Assembly (NCBI GenBank): GCA_900552075.1
Contig: URYL01000011.1
Location: 1 to 64,000, forward strand
Direction: 5' to 3'
DNA length: 64,000 nt
Source of the DNA: an uncultured Bacteroides sp.
GTDB lineage: Bacteria; Bacteroidota; Bacteroidia; Bacteroidales; Bacteroidaceae
Made by a program: the position numbers and the translations under genes. Numbering within the stretch: the stretch's first letter is position 1; the number at the start of each line of letters is the position of its first letter. Shown one piece after another: positions 8,973-18,480 of the stretch. The notes beneath the pieces were generated by a model. The model was not told where the DNA came from. It saw only the letters and a program-made list of their open reading frames with translations, and did no database searches.

Positions 8973-10589
8973 TTACTCATCGTAATCATATTCAAAACTG
9001 AAATCATCTATCCACATCGTGGAGCCTGCACCTCCCGTGAAATAATCACCATATTTGCTGGCCGAACAAACAATCAACAGATATTTCGGCACACGGCTGG
9101 TAGAACGATAATCCAGCTCTATCTCAAAATCTTTATAAGCTGACACAGTTTCTGCACAATTCATTTCGCCGTAAGCGATGATATTCGGGTCATTCTTATC
9201 AAAATACTTCGAATTCTTGGGATTCGTACGTATTTCTACAGGTTCACTCCAATCACCCAATGCAATCCAGACGACACATGTATCCGGTTTATCCATCAAA
9301 GCCTTATGAGCCTCATCCGTATAATTAATTGTAGATACCGTATATTTGAAATGTCCTTTTAGTTTGGTTGGCCGAGCAGAGAACTCACGACCAAAACCTA
9401 AAATTCCATTTGTTCCATCTGTAGCCTTATATTCACCCAAGAACAAGTTTCCTGCCGCAAATTTACCAATACTGCCTAAACCAACAAATTTAGAACCTAA
9501 TATTGCCGCCTGACTTCCAGCTGCTGCTCCACTCCACACATCCGAAGTAGGCTGTGTAATATTATCATTGGCTGAAAGCGTGGTACTTCCCCAGTTACCT
9601 GTATCCCACCAAGAAGTATCACCTTCCTTCCAAGGACAAATTACCTTTCCTTCCTGATGCCATTCATCAAAGCTCATATTCGGAATAGTGGCCTCGTCGC
9701 CAGTCGTGAAAGTTGCTTCAGCTCCATACTCTCCACCGGAGTAAGCCCGACATACGTAAGTAGTGTTTGCCTGCAAATGAATAAGCCGAGCCGTAAAGTC
9801 TCCTCCAGAATGCGTAATTTCCGAAGCATCCACCCGTATCCAATCCGCATCGCCATCCTTCTTATACTCACAGCCGTTGTCTTCTCCATCCCGGCCAAAT
9901 CCGTTTATCCAAGCCACATTTGTCCAAGCATCCACACTTTTGACCCCCACTTTGATATCTGAAAGATTTACATACAATGTCCATTCTTCATCTATAAAGT
10001 CGCTGTATTTCACCTGTACTTTGGCCATGGCGAAGCCTCCTTTATTTTCCCATTGAAGACTAGGAATACCTTCCATTCCATTCTGTGTAGCACCTTCCGG
10101 CCCCAATTTCAAGTCTGTTACTTCAATGTTTCCCAAGCCATTTTCCCGAGGAATATTGACAGAAGCCTCATGAGTCTCAGGATAAAAATAAGCCTGCCCT
10201 ACCTGGCCTGTCACAGTAAAAGCACGCTCAATTGTCTGGGTAGCTTCTATGGTCCATACGTAATCTTGGTATAAAGACAAAGTGACCGACAATGGGGACG
10301 ACAAATCAATAATTGAATCAGGACCGATGCTCGCATGCCCCCCTTCCGTCAGTTCCAGAGTCTGCACTTTCACCTTTTTGGGATTCACCGTCTCCCCCAA
10401 TTCCAAAGTCACTTTACGTTCATCATTTGAAATCAGCGCATTACCCACTTGCCCTTCTACCGTCATTCCTGTAATATAAAGCTTCACGGTGGGATAAGGC
10501 AAGTCATTTTGAATACATGCTGAAAGCAAACATACCACCAAGCACATTAACACTTTCACCATTTTATATGTTGAAATTATCCGTTTCAT
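8973..10589 (-). CDS. PCMD-domain surface lipoprotein (operon gene 6)
   Basis: 538-residue predicted lipoprotein. Start chosen at the ATG at 10589 because it overlaps the upstream stop as TGATG, which suggests translational coupling; a start three codons earlier is possible. Lipobox LLSAC gives Cys25. An N-terminal region (about 30-240) of short beta-rich modules precedes a fibronectin-like stretch (about 195-280, with LQANTTYVCRAYSGG). The C-terminal PCMD region (about 285-538) has MSFDEW, WWDTGNWGSTT, FAAGNLFLGEY, FGREFSARPTKLKGHFKYT and the ending GSTMWIDDFSFEYDYDE. PF13201 is called a putative carbohydrate metabolism domain; its biochemical role is not established. It is the last gene of a minus-strand operon with barrels and DUF4493 lipoproteins, so a cell-surface role is inferred. 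Confidence 0.85.
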   Translation of the reverse strand: MKRIISTYKMVKVLMCLVVCLLSACIQNDLPYPTVKLYITGMTVEGQVGNALISNDERKVTLELGETVNPKKVKVQTLELTEGGHASIGPDSIIDLSSPLSVTLSLYQDYVWTIEATQTIERAFTVTGQVGQAYFYPETHEASVNIPRENGLGNIEVTDLKLGPEGATQNGMEGIPSLQWENKGGFAMAKVQVKYSDFIDEEWTLYVNLSDIKVGVKSVDAWTNVAWINGFGRDGEDNGCEYKKDGDADWIRVDASEITHSGGDFTARLIHLQANTTYVCRAYSGGEYGAEATFTTGDEATIPNMSFDEWHQEGKVICPWKEGDTSWWDTGNWGSTTLSANDNITQPTSDVWSGAAAGSQAAILGSKFVGLGSIGKFAAGNLFLGEYKATDGTNGILGFGREFSARPTKLKGHFKYTVSTINYTDEAHKALMDKPDTCVVWIALGDWSEPVEIRTNPKNSKYFDKNDPNIIAYGEMNCAETVSAYKDFEIELDYRSTSRVPKYLLIVCSASKYGDYFTGGAGSTMWIDDFSFEYDYDE

Positions 10590-11479
10590 CAGATACATAC
10601 CGTTATACCAATATTAATATTCAGCAAGTTAATCTTGAAGTTAGCCCCGCTATTTGTACGTTTACCCACTTCACCCGAGCTCTTCTTCTGTTTCTCCCAG
10701 TTATACGTAAATCCGGCTACCCCAAATGAGACTTCGGCTCCCACATTCGGCATGATAAAAATCGCAATACCCGGATTAAGCCCCACATTCAACTGATTGA
10801 TGGAAGTATCCGTATATTTCAACGACTCTCCCGAGCCTCTTGAGAAACGGGTAGACCCCATACTGTACCCTATTGTGGTCTCATTAAACAAGCCGAATAA
10901 ACCTTTCGGATCGAGACCGATATAGGAACGATGGAAAAGGCTGAACGAATAAGAATCGTCCGTGTATTTTATATCCTTTAAAGAAATATCCAAATCCTCT
11001 ATATTCAAAGCCAGATTGTTTATCCCACCAGATATCCGAGAATATCCAAGTTTCAGACCCACCACCGTATTGTCTTTAATCGCATATCCCACGAAAGGCT
11101 TTACCGATAAAGTACGCAGATTCAAATCAATGTCCTTCAGCAAGGAAAACAACAGTCGGCTGTTATCACTCTCAAAATTAAATACAGAAACCGTCACTCC
11201 CCCAATCCATTTATGCTTCGGGATAAAACGATAATTCATAATGCCTCGGTCATAACGTCCCACCGGTTTGGCATAAATAATCCGTGACGAATCTACCGGC
11301 ATTTTGGCTTCCGGTATCGGTACATATACCGTGTCATGAACAACTACCAGCTTATATTTTACCACAGAATCCCTGCGCGCTACCAACACAGAGTCTTCTG
11401 CCGTTTGCGCTTTCATCTGTAAGCATCCTACACATGAAAACAACCACAGTACTACATAATACAACCACTTTATCTTCAT
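10589..11479 (-). CDS. Predicted outer-membrane beta-barrel protein (operon gene 5)
   Basis: 296 residues with a signal peptide (MKIKWLYYVVLWLFSCVGC then LQMKAQ) and alternating hydrophobic strands from about residue 85 on (GGVTVSVFNFE, VKPFVGYAIKDNTVVGLKLGYSR, NQLNVGLNPGIAIFIMPNVGAEVSFGVAGF), ending ANFKINLLNINIGITVCI. The layout and the last strands match the next gene upstream (11485-12210, ending ANFKINIFSIGLGIAFYL), so the two are paralogues. I see no named family. Residues about 25-80 form a soluble leader rich in Val and Asp. Stop overlaps the start of the following PCMD gene. It may anchor or transport with the lipoproteins of the operon; that is inference. Confidence 0.7.
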   Translation of the reverse strand: MKIKWLYYVVLWLFSCVGCLQMKAQTAEDSVLVARRDSVVKYKLVVVHDTVYVPIPEAKMPVDSSRIIYAKPVGRYDRGIMNYRFIPKHKWIGGVTVSVFNFESDNSRLLFSLLKDIDLNLRTLSVKPFVGYAIKDNTVVGLKLGYSRISGGINNLALNIEDLDISLKDIKYTDDSYSFSLFHRSYIGLDPKGLFGLFNETTIGYSMGSTRFSRGSGESLKYTDTSINQLNVGLNPGIAIFIMPNVGAEVSFGVAGFTYNWEKQKKSSGEVGKRTNSGANFKINLLNINIGITVCI

Positions 11480-11484
11480 CGTGC

Positions 11485-12210
11485 TTACAAATAAAATGCA
11501 ATTCCCAATCCTATAGAGAATATGTTAATCTTGAAATTCGCAGTAGTAGACGACTGTTCTCCCGTCTCTACTTGGTTCGTAATCTGACGTTTTTTACTCA
11601 AATTGACACCCAACACGCCCACACTCACTTCTACTGCCGTATAGTTATTGATAAAAGCAATCATACCCGGAGCTACCCCAAAAGACAAATCGGTCGATTT
11701 GGAATATGTCCCGGTCAATTCTTCACCTCTTCCATTCGATACCTTCGACTGGCTTCCACCCACTTCCAACTGAGTCTCACTATAAATGGCAAACCGCTTG
11801 CTGTCACCCAACGGAATGTAGTTTCGAAAAATGGCCATCGCCGAATAAGAATGTTTCAGCTGATAGATATTATTGATATCAAACTGATTCTCATCATCCA
11901 GTTTCAACTGCGTTTCGTCCATACGCACCAATGTACGCCCGTATTTGAAACGTCCTCCCAATGCCATGTTATCTTTCAAGGCATAAGCAAACATCGGACT
12001 GACCTTAAAGGTATATCCATCCGCATTGATTTTCTCTATCACCAGAAAATCGTAGTTGTTTTCCGTATGCTCTGAATACGAAACAGAACTTCCGACAATC
12101 CATTGTCCTTTAGGGACAAATACTTTTGGCGGAAGTTTCTTTTGAGTGTCTTGCGCGTGCCCCACAAAGGCTGCACACGCAAGACATATCATACATAACA
12201 GTTTCTTCAC
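11485..12210 (-). CDS. Predicted outer-membrane beta-barrel protein (operon gene 4)
   Basis: 241 residues, signal peptide MKKLLCMICLACAAFVGHAQ, then amphipathic strands consistent with a small barrel (QWIVGSSVSYSEHTENN, FKVSPMFAYALKDNMALGGRFKYGR, LSFGVAPGMIAFINNYTAVEVSVGVLGVNL). It is a shorter paralogue of the neighbouring 296-residue protein, five bases away. Codon use and strand match the operon. The function is unknown; a barrel partner for the surface lipoproteins is the simplest reading. Confidence 0.7.
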   Translation of the reverse strand: MKKLLCMICLACAAFVGHAQDTQKKLPPKVFVPKGQWIVGSSVSYSEHTENNYDFLVIEKINADGYTFKVSPMFAYALKDNMALGGRFKYGRTLVRMDETQLKLDDENQFDINNIYQLKHSYSAMAIFRNYIPLGDSKRFAIYSETQLEVGGSQSKVSNGRGEELTGTYSKSTDLSFGVAPGMIAFINNYTAVEVSVGVLGVNLSKKRQITNQVETGEQSSTTANFKINIFSIGLGIAFYL

Positions 12211-12230
12211 AAAATTATCAAGTTATTTTC

Positions 12231-14384
12231 TTATTCATAAATCAGCTCTATGTCGTCAAGCCACATTGTACTACCTGAACTTCCTTGGAAATAATCTCCA
12301 AACTGACTAGCTGCAGCAACTAATACAATTCGATTAGGAACTTCATCTAATTTACGATAATCCAAAGGTATCGTAAATTCTATCATACCATCACCATCTG
12401 TATTACTATCCCAAATTTGTTCTCCATAAGCCACGATATTAGTCGCATTCTTATCAAAATACTTTTGACTCTTCGTACGTACAATACAAGACCAAGTAGA
12501 ACCATCATCATAACTTTCACCATCTCCAGATGTTAGTGCAATATAAATTATACCTTTATCATTAACACCTGATTCAATTTTGTCACCGCCTTTATCAACT
12601 ACACCAGATTCATAACGTATATAACCATGTAAAGCCTTCGGACGGGATGCAAAAGGCCGTCCAAAACCTAATACTCCATTTCCCGTAAAACCAGACATTT
12701 CTGTTTTCAAATATTTTCCAATAAAAATATTACCAGCAGCAAACTGAGTTACAATTATTTGTGATTTTAATTTAGCTGAATAATTTCCAGAATGTTTATA
12801 AGTTCCATCTGGTAAAGTAATATTTCCTCCCATAGTAGAGGCTCCTTGATTTCCAGAATCCCAAAACATTTCTTCTCCACTACCAAAAATATACTTTGGC
12901 GAATCACCAGACCAAGACTCAAAACTAGAATTTGGTAACTGTGCAGCTTCTTCCGTGGTAAACTCACAGGTAACAGACGAAGCTTGCTCCCCATCCATCG
13001 CCTGATATTCGTAGGTAGTACCCGGTTTCAAGCCTGTAATCTCTTTGCTAAATGAGTTATCCGTCAAAGTCGCATCCACAGTAACCCAGTCTGCCGTATT
13101 CTTTTCATGATAACGGAACTTAGGAGTAGAAGTCAATGCGGTCCGCACCGTCCCATGTAAAGTAGCTTTAGAGGTCCACACTTCGTAAGGAATAATCTCA
13201 TCTGTCACAATTGTAGCGTTTGAAGCCACAATGGTCCATACCACTTGCCGACTCTTTCCATTCTCATCTGTAGCTTCAATAGTGGTAGAAATGCTCCCTT
13301 CACTCGCTGTCATCTTAGCTATCAACTCTTTAGAGAACTGAATTGTCCAAAAATCTCCTTTTATAGCATCTGATTTTTTATCTGTAACTGTAATCCCAAA
13401 TGTATTCAGTTTCTGCTCCTCATCGCCTAGTTGCAACATATTAAACTGATTGTAAAAACCCCACTCCTGGAATTTTTCATTTTGAATCATCAATGTTTGC
13501 AATTTAGAGGAAGTAGCAACTTGCACATAAAAATCTTTTTGTGCTCCTATTTCCAAATACATGGGCTGTTCCAAGTCATAAGGAATCTCATCGGCATCCT
13601 TACAGGTGATGACCGGGCGTTGTTTTAATGTAATCACATGCTCTTCTTCCTGCAATGGAGTTTCATCTATCTGAATCTGCAAAGCCGCTCCTCCGGTAGG
13701 CCCCTGCTCAACCGATGTATAACTATAAGTCAAGTTATAAAGAGTAGCAGGATTCAAATCTGTCAACTCAGAAGATCTGACATATTCGCCCCCATCCAGC
13801 TTGGTAGCACTAAACTTACAAGTCAGCTTTCGGTTATCTTCCGGCAGACTGAAATATCCTTTTGCATCAGGGTCAGCCGAAGAGTAAACTAACTCTCCCG
13901 TGGAAGAAGTGATTGTTACCTGACAGTCATCTTTAAAAGCTTCCTTTAAGGATTCATCCCACACAATCGCTACCACTGTATTAGCGATACCGCAATTGAC
14001 TTCCACTGTACTGGTTTCCCCCTTCGTAATCGTAAAATCTTTAGTGCCTTCAAAAAAGCGCTTTTCAAATGAAGCCGCCACAGAATCCCCTGCCGTTACC
14101 CGAACCGAATAATCACCGCTCACTAAACTTATTTTTCCCGGCAGCTTCTCCAGCCCCTGATATTTCTGTACCAGTGTTTCACCCTTATAGATTCGAATCT
14201 TACAGTTTTGTTCCAAAGCCGTCTGTTCTTCTGCAGCCAGACTCCGAGAAACCGTTTCTACTTTATCTGACACCCCGACTGATAAGCTCAAGCTACCTTC
14301 GGAATCCAAAAATCCAGCATCTTTCTTACAAGATACAAATCCTATTAAGAAAAGACACAATATTATTAGGTATTTATTATACAT
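12231..14384 (-). CDS. DUF4493 plus PCMD surface lipoprotein (operon gene 3)
   Basis: 717-residue predicted lipoprotein; MYNKYLIILCLFLIGFVSC gives lipobox FVSC, Cys19, followed by KKDAG, similar to the charged tail that directs Bacteroidetes lipoproteins to the cell surface. Residues about 29-230 fit DUF4493 (EGSLSLSVGVSD, SLVSGDYSVRVTAGD, FEGTKDFTITKGET). Residues about 250-395 are a beta-rich module, 395-470 fibronectin-like (GLKPGTTYEYQAMDGEQ). About 475-717 is PCMD: SSFESW, MFWDSGNQGASTM, FAAGNIFIGKYL, GFGRPFASRPKALHGYIRYES and the ending GSTMWLDDIELIYE. Its N-half resembles the two upstream lipoproteins, pointing to module shuffling. A+T content is higher in the PCMD half than in neighbouring genes. 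Confidence 0.85.
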   Translation of the reverse strand: MYNKYLIILCLFLIGFVSCKKDAGFLDSEGSLSLSVGVSDKVETVSRSLAAEEQTALEQNCKIRIYKGETLVQKYQGLEKLPGKISLVSGDYSVRVTAGDSVAASFEKRFFEGTKDFTITKGETSTVEVNCGIANTVVAIVWDESLKEAFKDDCQVTITSSTGELVYSSADPDAKGYFSLPEDNRKLTCKFSATKLDGGEYVRSSELTDLNPATLYNLTYSYTSVEQGPTGGAALQIQIDETPLQEEEHVITLKQRPVITCKDADEIPYDLEQPMYLEIGAQKDFYVQVATSSKLQTLMIQNEKFQEWGFYNQFNMLQLGDEEQKLNTFGITVTDKKSDAIKGDFWTIQFSKELIAKMTASEGSISTTIEATDENGKSRQVVWTIVASNATIVTDEIIPYEVWTSKATLHGTVRTALTSTPKFRYHEKNTADWVTVDATLTDNSFSKEITGLKPGTTYEYQAMDGEQASSVTCEFTTEEAAQLPNSSFESWSGDSPKYIFGSGEEMFWDSGNQGASTMGGNITLPDGTYKHSGNYSAKLKSQIIVTQFAAGNIFIGKYLKTEMSGFTGNGVLGFGRPFASRPKALHGYIRYESGVVDKGGDKIESGVNDKGIIYIALTSGDGESYDDGSTWSCIVRTKSQKYFDKNATNIVAYGEQIWDSNTDGDGMIEFTIPLDYRKLDEVPNRIVLVAAASQFGDYFQGSSGSTMWLDDIELIYE

Positions 14385-14397
14385 TGCAAATTTGATT

Positions 14398-15681
14398 TTA
14401 TGGAACTTTTACAATTAATGATTTAGACAAGTTATTACCTTGATTATCCGTTACTGAAATTTTAAAAGCATGAGTACCTTTAAATCCGGCAAGCAAAGAA
14501 GTAAAGCCACTAATATCAAAATCCAAAGAGCTTTTATTCAATACTTGGCCATCAAGAGGAAGTCCCAAGGTAGAAAGCATATCCTTCGTATCTGGTAACA
14601 TTGTTTCTGAATGTGCCAAATCAAATTCTCCCAGTTGTGATCCTATACCATTAAAATCGTCATTATCCGACGTAATTTGTACCTTCAAGTTTTGGATACC
14701 AGCTGATGCCTCAATTCCCACAACCAAAGATGTTTGTCCAGTGACAGTCACAGCCTGATCAATATCAAATGAGCTTTCTCCAAATTCTTTTCCAGTAATT
14801 TGAATCGTATTTTCATCATTACCCCCTTCACTATCACCTTCTCCAGAATCTTCACCTCCTTCCACAGGGAAGTCTTCAATTCCGGGTTCTTCACCAGGGT
14901 TAACCCCCACTACCTCATCGGAACCTATCAACGAAGAATCCATCGCAATCATAACCTTAAGTTCTCCAGAATCTCCGGTCCCATCATTTACAGAAACGAA
15001 CTTATATTTAATGACATTATGTACTCCGGTTTTTACATTTTCAAAACGCTCACTGTAGGTAATACTTTCCCCGTCAATGGTTCCTTTCAACTCTACAGTC
15101 AGTGAAGTTGTTTCACCTTCAGGCGCCACCAAATAAGCCGAACGAGTTTCCGTAGCCGGGATTTCCAAAGAGTTCTGCCCTACCGTAATGGTAGTAACTA
15201 CATCTTCAGACATCTTGCTCTTAAAATTTTCGTCATATTCCACCGTAAACAGCATATTCGATAGTTTGCAGGTAATAGCCGGCACATCGACAATTTTATT
15301 TTCTTCAATGGTACAAGTTGCAGACCCCTCATAATAAGGAGTGTCAAACCCATTAGAAGGTGCTTCGGCAGAAGCTACATTCACAGTATATGTTCCCACG
15401 GACAAAGAAATAATTTCAGGCATTTCACTGTATTTCCATTGCTCCACCTGCTGTAACTGCGCATCATATATCGTCACCATGTAATTGCTAAAGTCCACTC
15501 CCGACTCGGCCCGTGAACCCAGGTATACGGTTTCTACTTCCGTATTCACTTCTGCTTTCATCGAAGCCAAATTCAATTCACCTTTCCCAGTGGATTCTTC
15601 TCCCATGGCTTCACTGTGGCAAGCACTAAAAACCAGTATACCCGCCAGCAGCGTAAAACAGATTAAAAATAGTTTCTTCAT
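14398..15681 (-). CDS. DUF4493 surface lipoprotein without PCMD (operon gene 2)
   Basis: 427-residue predicted lipoprotein, lipobox VFSAC with Cys21. DUF4493 region at about 33-245 (GELNLASMKAEVNTEVE, SLSVGTYTVNVASAEA, YYEGSATCTIEENKIVDV). An acidic, Gly-rich linker follows (about 260-290, runs of Glu/Asp/Gly), then a beta-sandwich module (about 292-427, DIDQAVTVTGQTSLVVGIEA to the stop). That module resembles the middle of the 835-residue gene upstream, so this protein is the N-terminal two thirds of its neighbours with the PCMD region absent. No stop or frameshift remnant of PCMD lies in the 13-base gap downstream, so it is a stand-alone form and not a broken gene. Function unknown. Confidence 0.8.
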   Translation of the reverse strand: MKKLFLICFTLLAGILVFSACHSEAMGEESTGKGELNLASMKAEVNTEVETVYLGSRAESGVDFSNYMVTIYDAQLQQVEQWKYSEMPEIISLSVGTYTVNVASAEAPSNGFDTPYYEGSATCTIEENKIVDVPAITCKLSNMLFTVEYDENFKSKMSEDVVTTITVGQNSLEIPATETRSAYLVAPEGETTSLTVELKGTIDGESITYSERFENVKTGVHNVIKYKFVSVNDGTGDSGELKVMIAMDSSLIGSDEVVGVNPGEEPGIEDFPVEGGEDSGEGDSEGGNDENTIQITGKEFGESSFDIDQAVTVTGQTSLVVGIEASAGIQNLKVQITSDNDDFNGIGSQLGEFDLAHSETMLPDTKDMLSTLGLPLDGQVLNKSSLDFDISGFTSLLAGFKGTHAFKISVTDNQGNNLSKSLIVKVP

Positions 15682-15700
15682 ATTATGTCGGCTTTTTATT

Positions 15701-18208
15701 TTATTCGTAATTCAATTTTATATCATCAATTCTCAAAACACTTCCAATACGTGACGATTGATCCTTGCCAGCCATTTCCATCGTAGCATTATCACATTCT
15801 GGAGGATCAGCTGTAGAAGACTTAAACACCATGTAAATAGAAGATACTTTTCTATTATTCACAGAATATTTAAACGGCAATGTAATTGTCGTTCCCGATG
15901 TTTCAGCCGCCCCTTCTGCTATTTCATTTGATGCCAGTATAGTCCCATCTTCCGCTTTCAGATCAACTTTCATATAGAACTTTTCCGAATTTATGGGACT
16001 ATATTGATACCAAAAAGATAAGGAGCTTGGTCTACTAACAAAAGAATGTCCTTCAGAGGCATGATCTCCATTATCATTAGCTGTACCAATCCAAATTTCG
16101 CCTGCAATCTTTGTATTTACAATACTTCCTCCAGTAGGAAAAGCGTCACTACCCACTCCCACCGTTGCAAGCTGAATTGACTTTCCTTCATTCCCAGACT
16201 TATAAGTTGAAGACCATGAAACCGTAGGGAATACTCTATAATCATAAACATTACCTATTTCCATCGAACTACATGAGGAAGGCATTGTCTTTTTACTATT
16301 CACAGCCCACCATATATCACCTTCGCCATCGTTCCAAGGTAAATACCATTCACGTTTCTTTGTAATTAGTCCTGCTTTAAAGTTAAATGTCTCTGTATGC
16401 CAGTCTTCAAAACCAGCATTACCCACTTGAGCTTTCGGTTCAGTTGTCACATTAATTCCTTCAGAATTAAAAACAACTTCTCCACCACGTTTATATACCG
16501 CACGCAAAGTATAAGGAACACCAGCAGTTTCACTTGCTCCTTCTCCCAGACCCGTCAATAAGAACAATCCAGTTTCAGCATCATAAGATTGGTGAGGCCA
16601 TGCCTCCCATGTTTCCCCATCTTTATACTGAATCTCCACTGTAGAAGAAGAAATGGTACGTGATGCACGTGACTTGGCAGAAGCTGTAACCTGTAAATAA
16701 GCTTTAGTGGCCCACACATCCGCATCACCATTCTTTAATGATAATGTCAGCTCCGGATCTTCCACTTTAACCGTTCCTTCCACTTTCTTCACTCCAGACA
16801 CACCATATTCACCCTTAAACTTTACATTGTTTTCAGTATCTACCAATGGATTGTCGTAAGTAACCGTCACCGAATATTGATTTTCTGCCGTTTCAGATAT
16901 AGCAACCTTATCGGAAGCAAACTGTTGCCATGCCCCTACATGTTCATAATAGAACTTGGCCTGCGAAGCATCACCTTCCAGATTCATAGAGAAAGTCATC
17001 GTAGTACTTCCATAGGGTACCGATTCCGGCAAGGTAATGGCAAAACCATTGTTACGGGTTGTGACACTCAACACCAAATCCTCGGATACTTTGGTCAGCA
17101 AGTCTGTAGCCCGAAGCGTGAAAGTATGTGTATCGTTTCCATCCGATGTACAATATAAATGAGGAATGACATTCTGGAAATCAACTGTTGCAATCTTATC
17201 ATGGTTAGTTCCCAAACCTCTGGTAACCAGTCCCAGTGCTGTCAGTTTCTGTGACTGCTCTGCTGTCAGGCTCATCAAATCTACAGATTCAGGCCATCCT
17301 TGTGCTTTCAATGCCTCGGAAGCCGTTACCAGCTCACATTTTGCCAAACCGGAAGCTGCATTCAAATAAGCTTCCAATTTTCCTGACGCACTGTTTCCCT
17401 CCAGCACTTCAATAGCAGTACCCGACGTAAATCCGGTAGGAATAAATTCCGGTGCTGGGGCATTCAAGGCCTCATCCGAAATATTGATATTCACATTCTG
17501 TTCAGAAGCCGGGTTATCGTTAAAAATAATGTTCAAAGAAGCCGTAGAAGCGTCCACATCCATGGTCAAGCGATATTCATGCTTCACTTCAGCTGTAAAG
17601 TTTTTCGGATTCAAGGTTACCTTCTGAGATACTCCCTGACGGGTCACTTCCAGATAAACGCCCAAATCACCCGGTACAAAGTAAGCACCACTCGTCTCAT
17701 CGGCCGCATAAGTCACTTTATTTCCTTTTGAAGAAGTGACATACGCACTATAAGAAGAAAAATAAGATTTAAAATCATCCGTATAAGATATAGAAACCTT
17801 TGCCTTATTAATAGTACAAGTTACAGTGGCCTCCGCCGTTTCATCTTTTTTAACTTCAACGGAAGTAGTACCTAAATAACTCAAGGCATCAAAACCTTCC
17901 GCATCAGCATCCCCGTACGAAGCCGTCACCTTATAGGTACCGACAGGTACCGACACCGGCTCAAAATTTTCAAGATTATCCCATGAGTTAGAAACCTCTC
18001 CATCCACAGACTCAATGGTCAATGCAAAATCTTTTGCCTCAGGAACAACTTCTTCCTCAGAAGCTCTTGACACCGCCTCCGATAAACTCTGGTCGGTATT
18101 AACTCTCACATCTATTCGTCCTTCAAATGAGCTTGAACCTTCATCTTTCGCACAAGATACCAGTCCAGCAAGCATTAAGGATAACAATCCATAATAAACT
18201 TTCTTCAT
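15701..18208 (-). CDS. DUF4493 plus PCMD surface lipoprotein (operon gene 1)
   Basis: 835-residue predicted lipoprotein and first gene of the operon. MKKVYYGLLSLMLAGLVSC gives Cys19, followed by AKDEGS, close to the K-(D/E)-(D/E) surface-export signal. DUF4493 at about 28-245 (GRIDVRVNTDQS, VSVPVGTYKVTASYGDAD, FDALSYLGTTSVEVKKDE). A beta module at about 250-400 resembles gene 2, then two short Ig-like repeats at about 405-585 (each opening with VPYGSTTMTFS or WATKAYLQV type strands). PCMD at about 590-835 (NAGFEDWH, WWAVNSKKTM, IAGEIWIGTANDN, FVSRPSSLSFWYQYS) ends GSVLRIDDIKLNYE. The promoter block at 18248-18310 precedes it by 40 bases. Confidence 0.85.
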   Translation of the reverse strand: MKKVYYGLLSLMLAGLVSCAKDEGSSSFEGRIDVRVNTDQSLSEAVSRASEEEVVPEAKDFALTIESVDGEVSNSWDNLENFEPVSVPVGTYKVTASYGDADAEGFDALSYLGTTSVEVKKDETAEATVTCTINKAKVSISYTDDFKSYFSSYSAYVTSSKGNKVTYAADETSGAYFVPGDLGVYLEVTRQGVSQKVTLNPKNFTAEVKHEYRLTMDVDASTASLNIIFNDNPASEQNVNINISDEALNAPAPEFIPTGFTSGTAIEVLEGNSASGKLEAYLNAASGLAKCELVTASEALKAQGWPESVDLMSLTAEQSQKLTALGLVTRGLGTNHDKIATVDFQNVIPHLYCTSDGNDTHTFTLRATDLLTKVSEDLVLSVTTRNNGFAITLPESVPYGSTTMTFSMNLEGDASQAKFYYEHVGAWQQFASDKVAISETAENQYSVTVTYDNPLVDTENNVKFKGEYGVSGVKKVEGTVKVEDPELTLSLKNGDADVWATKAYLQVTASAKSRASRTISSSTVEIQYKDGETWEAWPHQSYDAETGLFLLTGLGEGASETAGVPYTLRAVYKRGGEVVFNSEGINVTTEPKAQVGNAGFEDWHTETFNFKAGLITKKREWYLPWNDGEGDIWWAVNSKKTMPSSCSSMEIGNVYDYRVFPTVSWSSTYKSGNEGKSIQLATVGVGSDAFPTGGSIVNTKIAGEIWIGTANDNGDHASEGHSFVSRPSSLSFWYQYSPINSEKFYMKVDLKAEDGTILASNEIAEGAAETSGTTITLPFKYSVNNRKVSSIYMVFKSSTADPPECDNATMEMAGKDQSSRIGSVLRIDDIKLNYE

Positions 18209-18247
18209 CTTTCTATCTTCTATTGGAAACTAGAATCTTTCTGTGTG

Positions 18248-18310
18248 CAAAGTAACACCAATTCCAAAATCCTCACAAGGTCTTTTTTTTTTATTTTTGG
18301 CTGATTTTTA
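18248..18310 (-). promoter_or_regulatory. Promoter block of the lipoprotein operon (shared with 22075-22137)
   Basis: On the minus strand: A-tract element around 18292-18310 (AAAAATCAGCCAAAAATA), CCTTG at 18276-18280 as -33, a 20-base spacer, and TTACTTTG at 18248-18255 as -7. The same elements with the same spacings occur ahead of the PCMD gene ending at 22046, so they are probably functional. Confidence 0.55.
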
Positions 18311-18380
18311 ATAATACATTAAAAACAATCATCCCTTTTATCTGATAATTAGTATAAAAAGCCATTTTATAAAGCAATCT

Positions 18381-18399
18381 AATGGTCTATTTTTAAAAT
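18381..18399. repeat. 19-base motif copy A in divergent control region
   Basis: AATGGTCTATTTTTAAAAT occurs here and, identically, at 22197-22215. Both copies lie between divergent surface-protein transcripts, so a regulator binding site is likely. It is not itself palindromic over its full length, though the ATTTTTAAAAT part is nearly so. Confidence 0.6.
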
Positions 18400-18438
18400 T
18401 CAACCAGCCCCCACCGAAGCATCCTATGAAAAAATTTA

Positions 18439-18446
18439 TACCTTTG
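18439..18446 (+). promoter_or_regulatory. -7 box for the 18481 lipoprotein gene
   Basis: TACCTTTG is a full match to TAnnTTTG, 34 bases before the ATG. No TTTG is seen at -33, which would fit an activator-dependent promoter. Confidence 0.5.
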
Positions 18447-18480
18447 CAAATGCAATACTAAACTGAAAACTATTAACCAA

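Noticed and set aside
9657..9962. Several short plus-strand frames inside the minus-strand lipoprotein operon
   Set aside because: All lie antisense to clearly coding frames, have no motif and no promoter.
18209..18480. Invertible promoter (phase-variable switch)
   Set aside because: I looked for long inverted repeats bracketing the promoters of the PCMD operon and of the 22047-22336 region and found none; no recombinase gene is in the window.
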